In this document: one piece after another, positions 45,009 to 53,961 of the stretch
Layout of the letters: each line of letters starts with the position of its first letter
How positions within the stretch are numbered: the first letter of the stretch is position 1
Origin: Rubripirellula sp.
Lineage (GTDB): Bacteria; Planctomycetota; Planctomycetia; Pirellulales; Pirellulaceae
Direction: 5' to 3'
Assembly: GCA_012270065.1 (NCBI GenBank)
Contig: JAAXJB010000039.1
Span: forward strand, 392,479 to 456,478
Length of the DNA: 64,000 nucleotides
The notes under the pieces: model-generated
What the model was told of the DNA's origin: nothing
What the model saw: only the letters and a program-made list of their open reading frames with translations
Database searches by the model: none
Made by a program: the position numbers and the translations under genes

Positions 45009-46544
45009 ATGCTCACGTCTCGAAAGATAAGAGCAACAAAAGTGAACATTGTCTACCTAACGACCGAAGCTGTTCCCTTTGCTAAAACGGGTGGATTGGC
45101 TGATGTGTGCGGCACTCTTCCTTCACGAGTCGCAGCATTGGGTCATCGCGCGGCAATCATCATGCCAGCATTCCGTAGCGTCTATCAAAGCCATGCCGGA
45201 GTCGAGCCAACTGACATCAGTTTTGCCATCCCGATGAGTCCCAGAAAACTTGTCGGCTGCCGACTTCTGCGGGGACGACTTCCCAGCGCACACCACGTGC
45301 CGGTCTGGTTCATCGATCAACCCCAGTATTTTGATCGAGATTCACTCTATGGAACAGCAACGGGAGACTACCCGGACAATGCAGAACGATTTGCATTTTT
45401 CTGTCGAGCCGCGATTCAGGCGATGCAGCGAATCGGCTGGAACTTTGACATCGTCCATTGCAATGATTGGCAAACTGGTCCGATACCCTCGCTGCTCGCG
45501 GCTGACAGAGATCTATCTCCTGCCTTGGAAAACCACGCGACATTCATGACGGTTCATAACCTGGCCTATCAGGGCAACTTTGCCAAATCCGCATTCGAGT
45601 GGCTGGGACTCGATTGGAGCCATTTCAATCAGAATGAATTCGAGTTTTACGACCGCGTGAATTTTCTCAAAGCCGGGATCGCGGCAGCGGACACGATCAC
45701 GACCGTCAGTCCCAGATACGCAAAAGAAATTCAAACTGCCGAACATGGTTGTGGGTTGGAAGCCGTTCTGGAAAATGTTGCTGACCGGGTATCAGGAATC
45801 ACGAACGGAATTGACCAGAGCATCTGGAATCCAGAAACCGACACCAAGCTGGTAGCCAATTACGACGTAAAAACGTGGCAAGAGGGGAAGCTGGCAAATA
45901 AAAAGGCTTTGCAACAGCAATTCGGTCTTGAGCAAAGCGATGACGTTCCAATGATCGGTCTGGTGGGAAGGTTAGCCGAGCAAAAAGGCTGGGATCTCAT
46001 ATTGCCTGTCTTGCACTGGCACCTTCGTGAAAATCGTCCCACGCAGTGGATCGTACTAGGGAGTGGAGACGCTCACTACGAGCGTCAACTACGTGAACTC
46101 AACGAGGCACACCCAAATCGATTTGCGTTGCATGTCGGATTCAATGACATGCTCGCACACCGAATTGAGGCGGGTTCTGACATTTTCCTGATGCCAAGCC
46201 ACTATGAACCCTGCGGACTCAACCAGCTGTACAGCATTCGTTATGGAACAGTCCCGATCGTGACTCCAACCGGAGGATTGGCCGATACCGTCACTGACTG
46301 TGATGAACAATCACTCGCCAACAGAACAGCCACAGGGTTTCACCTTCACACCGTGACCGCGCAGGGGCTTGACGACGCGATCGGCAGAGCCCTGTATCTG
46401 CGCTACCACCAACCGAGATTGTGGGCACAGATCATTGACACAGGAATGTGCCAAGATTGGTCATGGAAGAAAAGTGCGATGGAATACGAATCCCTCTATG
46501 CGAAAACACTAGCCCTTAAGTCCGCTGCAAAGCGAACTGAATAA
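45009..46544 (+). CDS. glgA: glycogen synthase
   Basis: GT5 enzyme that transfers glucose from ADP-glucose to alpha-1,4-glucan. Family motifs: YLTTEAVPFAKTGGLADVCGTLP (the KxGGL ADP-glucose motif), HCNDWQTG, THNLAYQGNF-like VHNLAYQGNFAKSAFEWLG, TVSPRYAKEIQ, NGIDQSIWNP, GLVGRLAEQKGWDL, and the C-terminal FLMPSHYEPCGLNQLYSIRYGTVPIVTPTGGLADTV. The protein is 511 aa from ATG 45009; GTG 45045, which gives MNIVYLTTE, is an equally good or better start. It begins a same-direction series with a GalT-family gene and a GH57 gene. Confidence 0.95.
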   Translation: MLTSRKIRATKVNIVYLTTEAVPFAKTGGLADVCGTLPSRVAALGHRAAIIMPAFRSVYQSHAGVEPTDISFAIPMSPRKLVGCRLLRGRLPSAHHVPVWFIDQPQYFDRDSLYGTATGDYPDNAERFAFFCRAAIQAMQRIGWNFDIVHCNDWQTGPIPSLLAADRDLSPALENHATFMTVHNLAYQGNFAKSAFEWLGLDWSHFNQNEFEFYDRVNFLKAGIAAADTITTVSPRYAKEIQTAEHGCGLEAVLENVADRVSGITNGIDQSIWNPETDTKLVANYDVKTWQEGKLANKKALQQQFGLEQSDDVPMIGLVGRLAEQKGWDLILPVLHWHLRENRPTQWIVLGSGDAHYERQLRELNEAHPNRFALHVGFNDMLAHRIEAGSDIFLMPSHYEPCGLNQLYSIRYGTVPIVTPTGGLADTVTDCDEQSLANRTATGFHLHTVTAQGLDDAIGRALYLRYHQPRLWAQIIDTGMCQDWSWKKSAMEYESLYAKTLALKSAAKRTE

Positions 46545-46599
46545 CGCTTGCTGTAAAAGCTCGGCTAATTCCTGCTTCTCACTCTGAGAATGCCGTGAA

Positions 46600-47874
46600 A
46601 TGGGTTACTATTTCGGCACACAGGAGAGAGCATCACGAGTGAACGACACGGTGGTCGGCTCAAAATCTGCGGAGCGCCCCATGATCGAGGCAGCAAGTCC
46701 AAAGCCTACAGAAGACCTCGCCGGACATCCGTCATGCCAGCCTGGCGAATCGCGATTTGACCCGGTCACCGGGACTTGGACCCTGTTTGCTCCCCACCGC
46801 TCCCAACGCCCTGATGAATTCGTGGAAACCCGGGAACGGGTTCACAGCCAGCTTGAATGCCCGTTCTGCCCAGGAAATGAAAACACAACACCGGCGGCAG
46901 TCTGGATCGGTCATTGCGATGACGTACCAATCTTGAATCCTTCAGGGCCACAGAAAGAGCGGCTGCCATCGGACGATCAAGCTCAAGAGAATTGGACTGT
47001 CCGTGTTGTTCCCAATAAATTTCCGGCAGTCAGCAGTGAACGGCCGTCGGAAGAAAAAATCGGGGGTGATAAGAATCGGGGAGCAGTCAATGCAATTACG
47101 GAGCATACAACGCCAGATTCAAATCTGTTTCAACGGCGTTGTGTTTCCGGTGGCCATGAGGTGATCATTGAATCCCGCAATCATGTCCAATCACTTACCG
47201 AGCTGGATGTTGCCGAAGCCGCTCTTGTTTTCAAGGCTTACCGTGATCGCCTGTTGTACTGGCGGGATGTACCAGGGATAGCCTACATGAGCATCTTCAA
47301 AAACGTTGGCAGTAGAGCGGGAGCCTCATTGCGGCATTCGCACAGCCAACTCATCGCTACCGACCGTGTTCCTCCGATGGTATCGACGGTAGCAGAACGT
47401 CTCTCAAATCATCACCTGACCCAAGGCAGCTGTCTTGGCTGCGACCTGGTCCGAGCCGAATTGAAGTCACAGTCAAGAATCATTTGGCGTGATGGCAGAG
47501 TCGTTGCGTTTTGCCCATTTTCAAGTCATCTTCCATTCCTCGTCCGAGTTACGACATTGGAACATCAGCCCTGCTACGAGGATCTGTCGGACTCGGACAT
47601 CGAATCAGTTTCACGGCTGGTGAGACGGGTTGTTTCATGGATCGAAAAAGCGCTCCCGGAAACTGCCTATAACTTCTGCCTTCACACCCGCCCACCAGGC
47701 TGTAAGGATCCCGCAGATGCCTATCACTGGACGATTGACATCTTTCCCCGGATTACGCAAATGGCAGGTTTCGAATTTGGTAGTCAGTGCATGATCAATC
47801 CAGTGCTTCCTGAACATGCGGCAAGCAGACTGCGAAAGTTTGCACGAGCAGAAGACCCCCGTCGGGTTCTATGA
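46600..47874 (+). CDS. GalT-family nucleotidyltransferase, possibly ADP-glucose phosphorylase
   Basis: HIT-superfamily hexose-1-phosphate nucleotidyltransferase of the GalT type. It shows RFDPVTGTWTLFAPHRSQRPDEF, the zinc pair CPFCPGNE, GGHEVIIESRNH, the active-site block GASLRHSHSQLIA with His-Ser-His-Ser-Gln, a second Cys pair CLGCDL, and the C-terminal TAYNFCLHTRPPG...YHWTIDIFPR. The HSHSQ form, rather than the HPHGQ of Leloir GalT, is what I recall for the ADP-glucose phosphorylase branch. With glgA 55 bases upstream, an ADP-glucose/glucose-1-phosphate role is more likely than galactose metabolism. Starts at 46600, 46639 (GTG) and 46681 are possible; the first 40 residues are poorly conserved. 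Confidence 0.82.
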   Translation: MGYYFGTQERASRVNDTVVGSKSAERPMIEAASPKPTEDLAGHPSCQPGESRFDPVTGTWTLFAPHRSQRPDEFVETRERVHSQLECPFCPGNENTTPAAVWIGHCDDVPILNPSGPQKERLPSDDQAQENWTVRVVPNKFPAVSSERPSEEKIGGDKNRGAVNAITEHTTPDSNLFQRRCVSGGHEVIIESRNHVQSLTELDVAEAALVFKAYRDRLLYWRDVPGIAYMSIFKNVGSRAGASLRHSHSQLIATDRVPPMVSTVAERLSNHHLTQGSCLGCDLVRAELKSQSRIIWRDGRVVAFCPFSSHLPFLVRVTTLEHQPCYEDLSDSDIESVSRLVRRVVSWIEKALPETAYNFCLHTRPPGCKDPADAYHWTIDIFPRITQMAGFEFGSQCMINPVLPEHAASRLRKFARAEDPRRVL

Positions 47875-48034
47875 GGCCCCGAATGCTCCGGTGAAACCAC
47901 AGTACCTCTTCGTAGTGGAGGAAACTGCTGCAACGCCACACAAGTCAATGATGTCCAGCTTGCCTTCGCACATTTCAAGATCGTACAAATCAAATGAACT
48001 TTGATTGCCCTCGGACCCGATAGTTAAGTCAGGT

Positions 48035-48069
48035 CAAGTCTGGCGTCTGCGTAAGACAAACCGGACTTG
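48035..48069 (+). other. nested hairpin before the GH57 gene
   Basis: CAAGTC pairs with GACTTG and encloses a smaller GTCT/AGAC stem. There is no T-run. It could be a leader hairpin for the GH57 gene; weak evidence. Confidence 0.25.
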
Positions 48070-48141
48070 TCGATCGTATGTCGCTTGAACATTGCAGCTT
48101 GTGAGATTGACCCAAGGCACTCACAAAATCGGCATTCGGCA

Positions 48142-50373
48142 ATGACTCGCAAGGTCATACAATCAAAGGTTGTACCTACTCAACGACTCAAAATGACGCC
48201 AAAGAACATGAAGTCGCACGCAACACTCTGCCTGGTTCTGCACAACCACCAGCCCATTGGAAATTTCGATGGGGTCTTTGAGCAGGCTTACCAAGATAGT
48301 TATTTGCCATTCCTGGACGTCTTTGAGCCCTACGAATCACTGCAGATATCTCTGCACACATCAGGCCCGCTGATGCTCTGGTTAGCTGAGCAGCATCCCG
48401 AGTATCTGGATCGAATCCGAATGTTGGTGGATGCAGGTCGGATCGAAATCATTGGCGGACCACAATATGAACCAATTCTGACCATGCTTCCATCACGGGA
48501 CCGGATCGGGCAGATTCAAGCGTACAGTGCATGGCTGGAAAGAAATCTGGGTGCTGCACCAACAGGCATGTGGATGCCAGAACGAGTCTGGGAATCATGC
48601 CTTGCCAAAGACATTGTCGATTCTGGAATCAAATATACGGTTCTGGATGATTTTCATTTCCGGGCCGCAGGTCTGGAAGATGACCAACTGACGAGCTATT
48701 ACCTGACCGAAGACGACGGCCGCATTCTGAAAATTTTTCCGGGGTCCGAGCATCTTCGATACACCATTCCTTTCCAACCAGCCCAGCAGACAATTGATCA
48801 TTGTCGCCAGATCGCAGACAAGTCCCCCGGAGCGATCCTCACCTTTGGAGATGACGGTGAAAAGTTTGGCACTTGGCCTGACACCAAATCACACGTGTAT
48901 GAGGATGGCTGGCTGCGCTCGTTTTTTGATGCTCTCGTTGAAAATGCAGAATGGCTTCATACCAAGACCCTGGGACACGCTCTGCGACAGGCAGAACCCG
49001 CCGGAAAGGTTTACCTGCCGGACTGCAGTTACCGTGAGATGACAGAGTGGGCATTACCAGTGGAGGCCCAGACACGATTTGATGATGTAATCCATGCCAT
49101 GGAGAGTCATCAGCGTTGGAGAGATCTCAAGTCGTTTGTGCGTGGTGGCTATTGGCGGAACTTCAAGACAAAGTACGATGAAACCAATGAAATGTATGCT
49201 CGCATGATGCATGTAAGCAGACGACTTCTTGATGCTGAGGAAGCCGGTGCCGATGCTGGTGAATTATCAGTCATCAGAGATCACCTTTATCGTGGACAAT
49301 GCAATTGCCCTTACTGGCATGGCGCGTTTGGTGGAATCTACCTTCCCCACCTGCGAAACGCAATTTTCAATCACCTGATCGAAGCCGATACACGACTCGA
49401 CAACGTCATGAATCCTGGACCGACAGGAGTTCAAGCGACGGCTGAGGACTACAACTTCGATGGTCTACAGGAGGTGAAACTGAGCAACAACCGACTCTGT
49501 GTCTGGGTAGCTCCGGCGCGCGGAGGCAGAATTTATGAGTTTGACGTCCGCACGATCCGACACAACCTGCTGGCCACCCTGCAGCGCCGTCCTGAAAACT
49601 ATCATCAGAAAGTGCTCAAAGGTCCCAGCAAGGACAGTGAAGAAGTATCGAGCATCCATGATCGCATCGTCTTCAAACAGGAAAACCTCGATCAGCACCT
49701 GCATTACGACAAGTTTCCGCGAAAGAGCCTGATGGATCATTTCTATGATGTTGATGCGACTCTGGAGACTGTGTCCAGTGGGGAAACAATGGAACGCGGG
49801 GACTTTGTTGACCTGCCTTATGAAACCAAACTGCGACGGGGATCCGATCGAGTACAGGTGCAAATGCGACGTGATGGAAACGCGTGGGGCATACCACTGA
49901 CCATCACCAAAGCAGTGACGATGTTTGCGGACAGCAATCGCATTCTGCTCACGTACCTGCTCGAGAATCTGCCACCGGAAAAAACACTGCACTTCGGAAT
50001 TGAAATGAACTTTGCAGGTTTACCAGCGGGTGCGGATGATCGATATTTCAGTGACATCGAAGGTAAGCAACTAGGGCAACTCGGAACAAAGCTTGATTTG
50101 TCGGAGGTTCTTGGCTTGAGCCTTTCAGACCGATGGCTGGGCATCGATGTCTCTCTTGAAATCGACCGCCCCAGTGGAATCTGGGCCTACCCTGTTGAAA
50201 CGGTGAGCCAGAGTGAAGCCGGGTTCGAACTGGTCCACCAAAGTGTATGCGTTCAACCCCACTGGCTTGTTCATGGAGATGCAGATGGCCGGTGGTCCGT
50301 CGAAATTGAAATGACAACAGCGTGTGAGGAACAGACAGAAACGCTTTCCGAAGAACAAGTCATCCGTTTGTAA
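48142..50373 (+). CDS. GH57 alpha-glucan glycosyltransferase/amylase
   Basis: GH57 enzyme resembling 4-alpha-glucanotransferases of the Thermococcus type, with added DUF1925/1926 domains. The barrel starts CLVLHNHQPIGNFDGVFEQAY; the nucleophile Glu is in GGPQYEPIL (E110 from ATG 48142) and the acid/base Asp in LTFGDDGEKFG (D237/D238). RGQCNCPYWHGAFGGIYLPHLRNAIF is the conserved DUF1925 part, and the C-terminal 250 residues are a beta-sandwich. The frame opens at 48067; ATG 48142, 48193 and 48208 are possible starts, and the last two begin nearest the homology. The neighbours glgA and the GalT-like gene place it in glycogen or maltodextrin remodelling. Confidence 0.9.
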   Translation: MTRKVIQSKVVPTQRLKMTPKNMKSHATLCLVLHNHQPIGNFDGVFEQAYQDSYLPFLDVFEPYESLQISLHTSGPLMLWLAEQHPEYLDRIRMLVDAGRIEIIGGPQYEPILTMLPSRDRIGQIQAYSAWLERNLGAAPTGMWMPERVWESCLAKDIVDSGIKYTVLDDFHFRAAGLEDDQLTSYYLTEDDGRILKIFPGSEHLRYTIPFQPAQQTIDHCRQIADKSPGAILTFGDDGEKFGTWPDTKSHVYEDGWLRSFFDALVENAEWLHTKTLGHALRQAEPAGKVYLPDCSYREMTEWALPVEAQTRFDDVIHAMESHQRWRDLKSFVRGGYWRNFKTKYDETNEMYARMMHVSRRLLDAEEAGADAGELSVIRDHLYRGQCNCPYWHGAFGGIYLPHLRNAIFNHLIEADTRLDNVMNPGPTGVQATAEDYNFDGLQEVKLSNNRLCVWVAPARGGRIYEFDVRTIRHNLLATLQRRPENYHQKVLKGPSKDSEEVSSIHDRIVFKQENLDQHLHYDKFPRKSLMDHFYDVDATLETVSSGETMERGDFVDLPYETKLRRGSDRVQVQMRRDGNAWGIPLTITKAVTMFADSNRILLTYLLENLPPEKTLHFGIEMNFAGLPAGADDRYFSDIEGKQLGQLGTKLDLSEVLGLSLSDRWLGIDVSLEIDRPSGIWAYPVETVSQSEAGFELVHQSVCVQPHWLVHGDADGRWSVEIEMTTACEEQTETLSEEQVIRL

Positions 50374-50443
50374 CACATCCTACAAACACTCAAACTCTCA
50401 CGATGACGCCGCGATAAATTTTCAGTCTCTTACGCGATCTGGA

Positions 50444-51169
50444 TCAGGCAAGACGTTTTGGAACGGGGAACTCAAGCACGAATTTTGTACCTCGCCCCAC
50501 CTCGCTCTGAACACTGATCCGGCCACCATGGGCCTCAATGATTTTTCTTGCTGTAGGCAAGCCCAGTCCGGAGCCACCATCCTTAGTGCTGTAAAACGGC
50601 TCGAACATGTGCAACACAGTGTTGTCATCAACGCCGCTTCCCGTATCAATCAGGTCCAAGGCAACACTTTTGCGAGTGGTGTAGGTCCGAACCATCAATT
50701 GCCCCCCCGATCCCATGGACTCCAGTGCATTCTTGACCAGATTCATCAAAGCTGCCTGCAAGGAATCACTGTGCAGCAGAATCGCCGGCAGATCTGGATC
50801 AAGATACTTTTCGACACCGATCCCATCAGCATCAGCCTGCGCTTGGTAAGCACGCAAAACCATCTGGATCTGATCATTCAAACTACCCGGAAGCAAATCG
50901 ATATCGCGAAGGCGGGTGTACTTGAGAAAATCGCGTAGAAGTCCCTCCATTCGTTCACACTGGCTTCTGACGATGTCAACCCGTTCCAGTGAACGCCGAC
51001 TGCCAGGCGAATCCAATTCCACGAGATCTTCACTGAGCAAATCAATGTTCATGTGATTCACCGTCAACGGATTCTTGATCTAGTGGGCAAGAGATCCAGC
51101 CAATTCCGCCAATTCTTCATACCGGGCCCGCATGGGATCAATTTCGGTATCGTTTTCGACACTGGACAT
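50444..51169 (-). pseudogene. sensor histidine kinase interrupted by an amber codon after the phospho-acceptor His
   Basis: From ATG 51169 the frame encodes MSSVENDTEIDP..., then ELAGSLAH and a TAG at 51082-51080, then IKNPLTVNHMNIDLLSEDL and a complete HATPase domain (LMNLVKNALESMG, LIDTGSGV, FEPFYSTKDGGSGLGLPTARKI, GGRISVQSEVGRGTKF) to 50444. In HisKA kinases this position reads L-A-H-E-I-K-N-P-L, so a Glu codon GAG has become TAG, one base change, exactly after the His. Downstream reinitiation (TTG 51067 or ATG 51052) would give a kinase without the His. Alternatives are read-through or a sequencing error. Without the stop the protein would be 241 aa, with no sensor domain. Confidence 0.8.
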
Positions 51170-51626
51170 GGGGACTCGCTGACAGAGATTACAGAGAACG
51201 CTTCACTGAATTGTAGCGACCAAAGTGTCCGTGGAAATGATGCCCGTGGTTGGCTTTCTGGGATGACAAACTGCCTGAAATCGCTTCAATGCCCTCGTCC
51301 CCATCCCGCAAGCTGTGGCCAACGTCTCCACACCGAGAGGAAAGCCTGATCTCCAAACCCTTTTTACGGAAAAAACCCGACTGGCCCAATCTGACCGGGG
51401 TCTTTCTTTACACGTTCCATGGACGTTTTGGAAATGACTCCAAGGGAGTTTATCTGCGTGATTTCAACAATTTCAGGTTTGTTGACGCACAGGGGATGGC
51501 AGACCAGACGTCAAGCCTGACCGAAACGCCATGGTTTTGTTTGACGACGCCACCTTGTCGAGACACCTGATCGAACCGTAATCTGAGGCCTGCTGACTAC
51601 TTCTTTCCCAACCCCGCCAAACCGCC
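51170..51626. other. gap between the interrupted kinase and dapL
   Basis: About 450 bases. Short overlapping frames on both strands lack motifs. No strong stem or tRNA was seen. It should hold both promoters. Confidence 0.4.
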
Positions 51627-52889
51627 ATGTCCACCGCCAGCCAAGACAAATCGACGAGCTCCGATCCGTACTTCCAGTCTCTCTTCGCCGAGCGAATTGG
51701 TGGAGCGAATTACGGGAAAGACACCGAAATCTACAAGTTCGAAAAAATCAAGCGAGCTAAACGTAAAGCGCTCACCGATCATCCCGACCGCGAACTCCTT
51801 GATTTTGGCATCGGAGAAAATGACTCAATGGCAGACCAAGCCATTCGGGACGTGATGTCACAGGAGATCAACCAGCCAGAAAACCGTGGTTACGCTGACA
51901 ACGGTGTTTCCGAATTCAAACAGGCTGCAGCACGTTTCATGAAACGCCGTTTTGATGTGCAGCTTGATCCAGAAACTCAGATCAACCACTGCATTGGCAG
52001 CAAACCTGCTTACGCAATGCTTCCCGCATGCTTCATCAATCCCGGTGACATCACTCTCATCACAGTGCCGGGATATCCCGTCGCAGCAACCCACACTCGC
52101 TATTACGGTGGCGAAGTATTCAATCTGCCACTTCTGGCGGAAAACAACTTCATGCCTGATTTGGATTCAGTTCCTGATGATATTTATCAAAGAACCAAGA
52201 TCCTCGTACTTAATTATCCCAACTCACCTACAGGAAGAACGGCAACGGCTGATTTTTACGCCAAAGTAGTTGCTCTGGCAAAAGAAAAACAATTCGTAGT
52301 CGTGCAGGACGCTGCTCACATCATGCTGACATTCGATGGAGAACCACTCAGTTTCCTTCAAACACCGGGTGCGATGGACGTGGGTGTTGAAGTTCATTCA
52401 ATGAGCAAAGGATACGACATGATCGGCTGGCGGATGGGATTTGTTTGTGGCCATCCCCGAATCGTTTCTGCATTTGCCGACGTCAAAGATAACAGCGACA
52501 GTGGCCAGTTCATTGCCACCCAAAAGGCAGCAGCGGCAGCATTGGACAATGACGCAATTCCTGATCAGGTCAACCTGAAGTATCGTCGACGCCTGGAAAA
52601 ACTCGTCAGCACACTCAACGAATGTGGATTTGAGTGTGAACTTCCAGGAGGCACCTATTTCCTGTATGCAAAATCACCGGTCGGTACCCAATCAGGCAAT
52701 TCATTTGCAGCCGCAGAAGATGCTACCCGCTATCTCATCGAAGAACATGGCATCGTGACCGTTCCGTGGGACAATGCCGGCGCGTACCTGAGATTCAGCG
52801 TCACCTACGTTGCCGAGACGGAAGCCGATGAAGACGCCTTGATGGCAGAAACGAAACGTCGGCTCGGTGACGCTGGGCTAAGCTGGTAA
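51627..52889 (+). CDS. dapL: LL-diaminopimelate aminotransferase
   Basis: Fold-type I PLP aminotransferase that makes LL-diaminopimelate directly from tetrahydrodipicolinate, for lysine and, where present, peptidoglycan. It has LLDFGIGENDSMADQAIRDVM, the N-terminal signature of this group, ENRGYADNGVSEFKQA, LNYPNSPTGRTA, QDAAHIMLTFDG and the PLP lysine in HSMSKGYDMIGWRMGF (Lys261). The end PWDNAGAYLRFSVTY is typical. Length 420 aa. Other class I aminotransferases share the fold, but the N-terminal signature favours DapL. Confidence 0.88.
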   Translation: MSTASQDKSTSSDPYFQSLFAERIGGANYGKDTEIYKFEKIKRAKRKALTDHPDRELLDFGIGENDSMADQAIRDVMSQEINQPENRGYADNGVSEFKQAAARFMKRRFDVQLDPETQINHCIGSKPAYAMLPACFINPGDITLITVPGYPVAATHTRYYGGEVFNLPLLAENNFMPDLDSVPDDIYQRTKILVLNYPNSPTGRTATADFYAKVVALAKEKQFVVVQDAAHIMLTFDGEPLSFLQTPGAMDVGVEVHSMSKGYDMIGWRMGFVCGHPRIVSAFADVKDNSDSGQFIATQKAAAAALDNDAIPDQVNLKYRRRLEKLVSTLNECGFECELPGGTYFLYAKSPVGTQSGNSFAAAEDATRYLIEEHGIVTVPWDNAGAYLRFSVTYVAETEADEDALMAETKRRLGDAGLSW

Positions 52890-53014
52890 TCATCAAACAA
52901 AATCGACACTCATAAGTGTCATCATCGTCTCCTGAACTTGCTGCTTGGGCACCAAGCAGAACGATACTTCTGGCGCATTAAAAACAGTAATCTGCAGCCG
53001 TCATTGTAGTTACG

Positions 53015-53047
53015 AAAAAAGCCGCTCATGTCCATGAGCGGCTTTTT
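53015..53047. terminator. bidirectional intrinsic terminator between dapL and rpsT
   Basis: GCCGCTCATG at 53021-53030 and CATGAGCGGC at 53033-53042 form a perfect ten-base stem, flanked by A6 on the left and T5 on the right, so it can terminate transcription in both directions for these convergent genes. Confidence 0.85.
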
Positions 53048-53071
53048 GCGATTTATGTCGATTGAGTGAAT

Positions 53072-53335
53072 TCAACTAACACTTTTCAGCATGGCAACCA
53101 AGCGACTCTTGGTGCGAGCAGCTGCGTTTCGATGGATCAGATTTTTGCTCGCCGCCTGATCAATTTTCTTTTGGGCAACGATGTATTCCGATTGGGCCAG
53201 ATCTTTATTGCCAGCAGCGACTGCTTCTTTCACTTTGCGGATTTGTGTCCGCATGTTGCTCTTTCCGGCTCGGTTGTGCATCCGACGCTTATCATTCTGC
53301 CGAAGTCGTTTCTTGGCGCTGGCTGTATTTGGCAT
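53072..53335 (-). CDS. rpsT: 30S ribosomal protein S20
   Basis: Small-subunit protein binding the 5' domain of 16S rRNA. The 87-residue product starts [26 protein letters not shown] and is Lys/Arg-rich with helical segments, ending [12 protein letters not shown]. Family residues N-x-A-x-KR-R-x-N at the start are intact. It is a single-gene unit facing a bidirectional terminator. Confidence 0.96.
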   Translation of the reverse strand: MPNTASAKKRLRQNDKRRMHNRAGKSNMRTQIRKVKEAVAAGNKDLAQSEYIVAQKKIDQAASKNLIHRNAAARTKSRLVAMLKSVS

Positions 53336-53961
53336 GATTTCAAAGAAAACGCGTTTAACGCGTCAAAGTGGGGATTTGGGGACGTATCAATTCTTTGGGC
53401 CGCGTAGTATGGCAACCTATCAAGCATCTGTCCAGAACGCTCGCTAGTTTAATTTCGAATTGAGCTGGAAAGGGTCGTTTTGCACGTAATATGCCAAAAT
53501 ATGCCACTTCCTTTCAGTAGGCGAGCTACTCCGACTTATCTTCACAGATGGGGCTCCCTATCAATCTGCCGGTAGTCCCGCAAAAGCAAAAATTCGGTCA
53601 GAAAGGTCGAAAATGGCTCCCAACGATACCGAGAACAATAGCCGTGCCATTGGGCTGCTGTGGATCTGCGATCTCGCCGTGGAGCCTGGAATCTTATTAC
53701 GCAAGATCGCTGTGGAGCGGAAAACCGCTGACACCGGATTGAAAGCAATCATGCCTGCCATGATTGCATCGCCTGATTTCCATGCTCCCGCTGTTTGAGC
53801 CCCCACCTGTATGGCATGGCACGGCTTTACGGATCATCCACCCAATCTGTCCCGTTTAGGAGGTGGAGAGCGGATCTGACAATGGCTTCGCAGTCACTGA
53901 GCCAATGTTGTTCAATTCCTTGAAACAGCCATCTGGCGAGACTCCTTGTGCCAAGGACACA
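53336..53961. other. gap between rpsT and cobA-hemD
   Basis: About 620 bases. Short open frames on both strands show no motif. A perfect AGGAGGTG is at 53857-53864 but no ATG follows within normal spacing; the next ATG, at 53882, opens a short reading frame of about 13 codons in another frame. I see no cobalamin-riboswitch hallmark. Confidence 0.45.
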
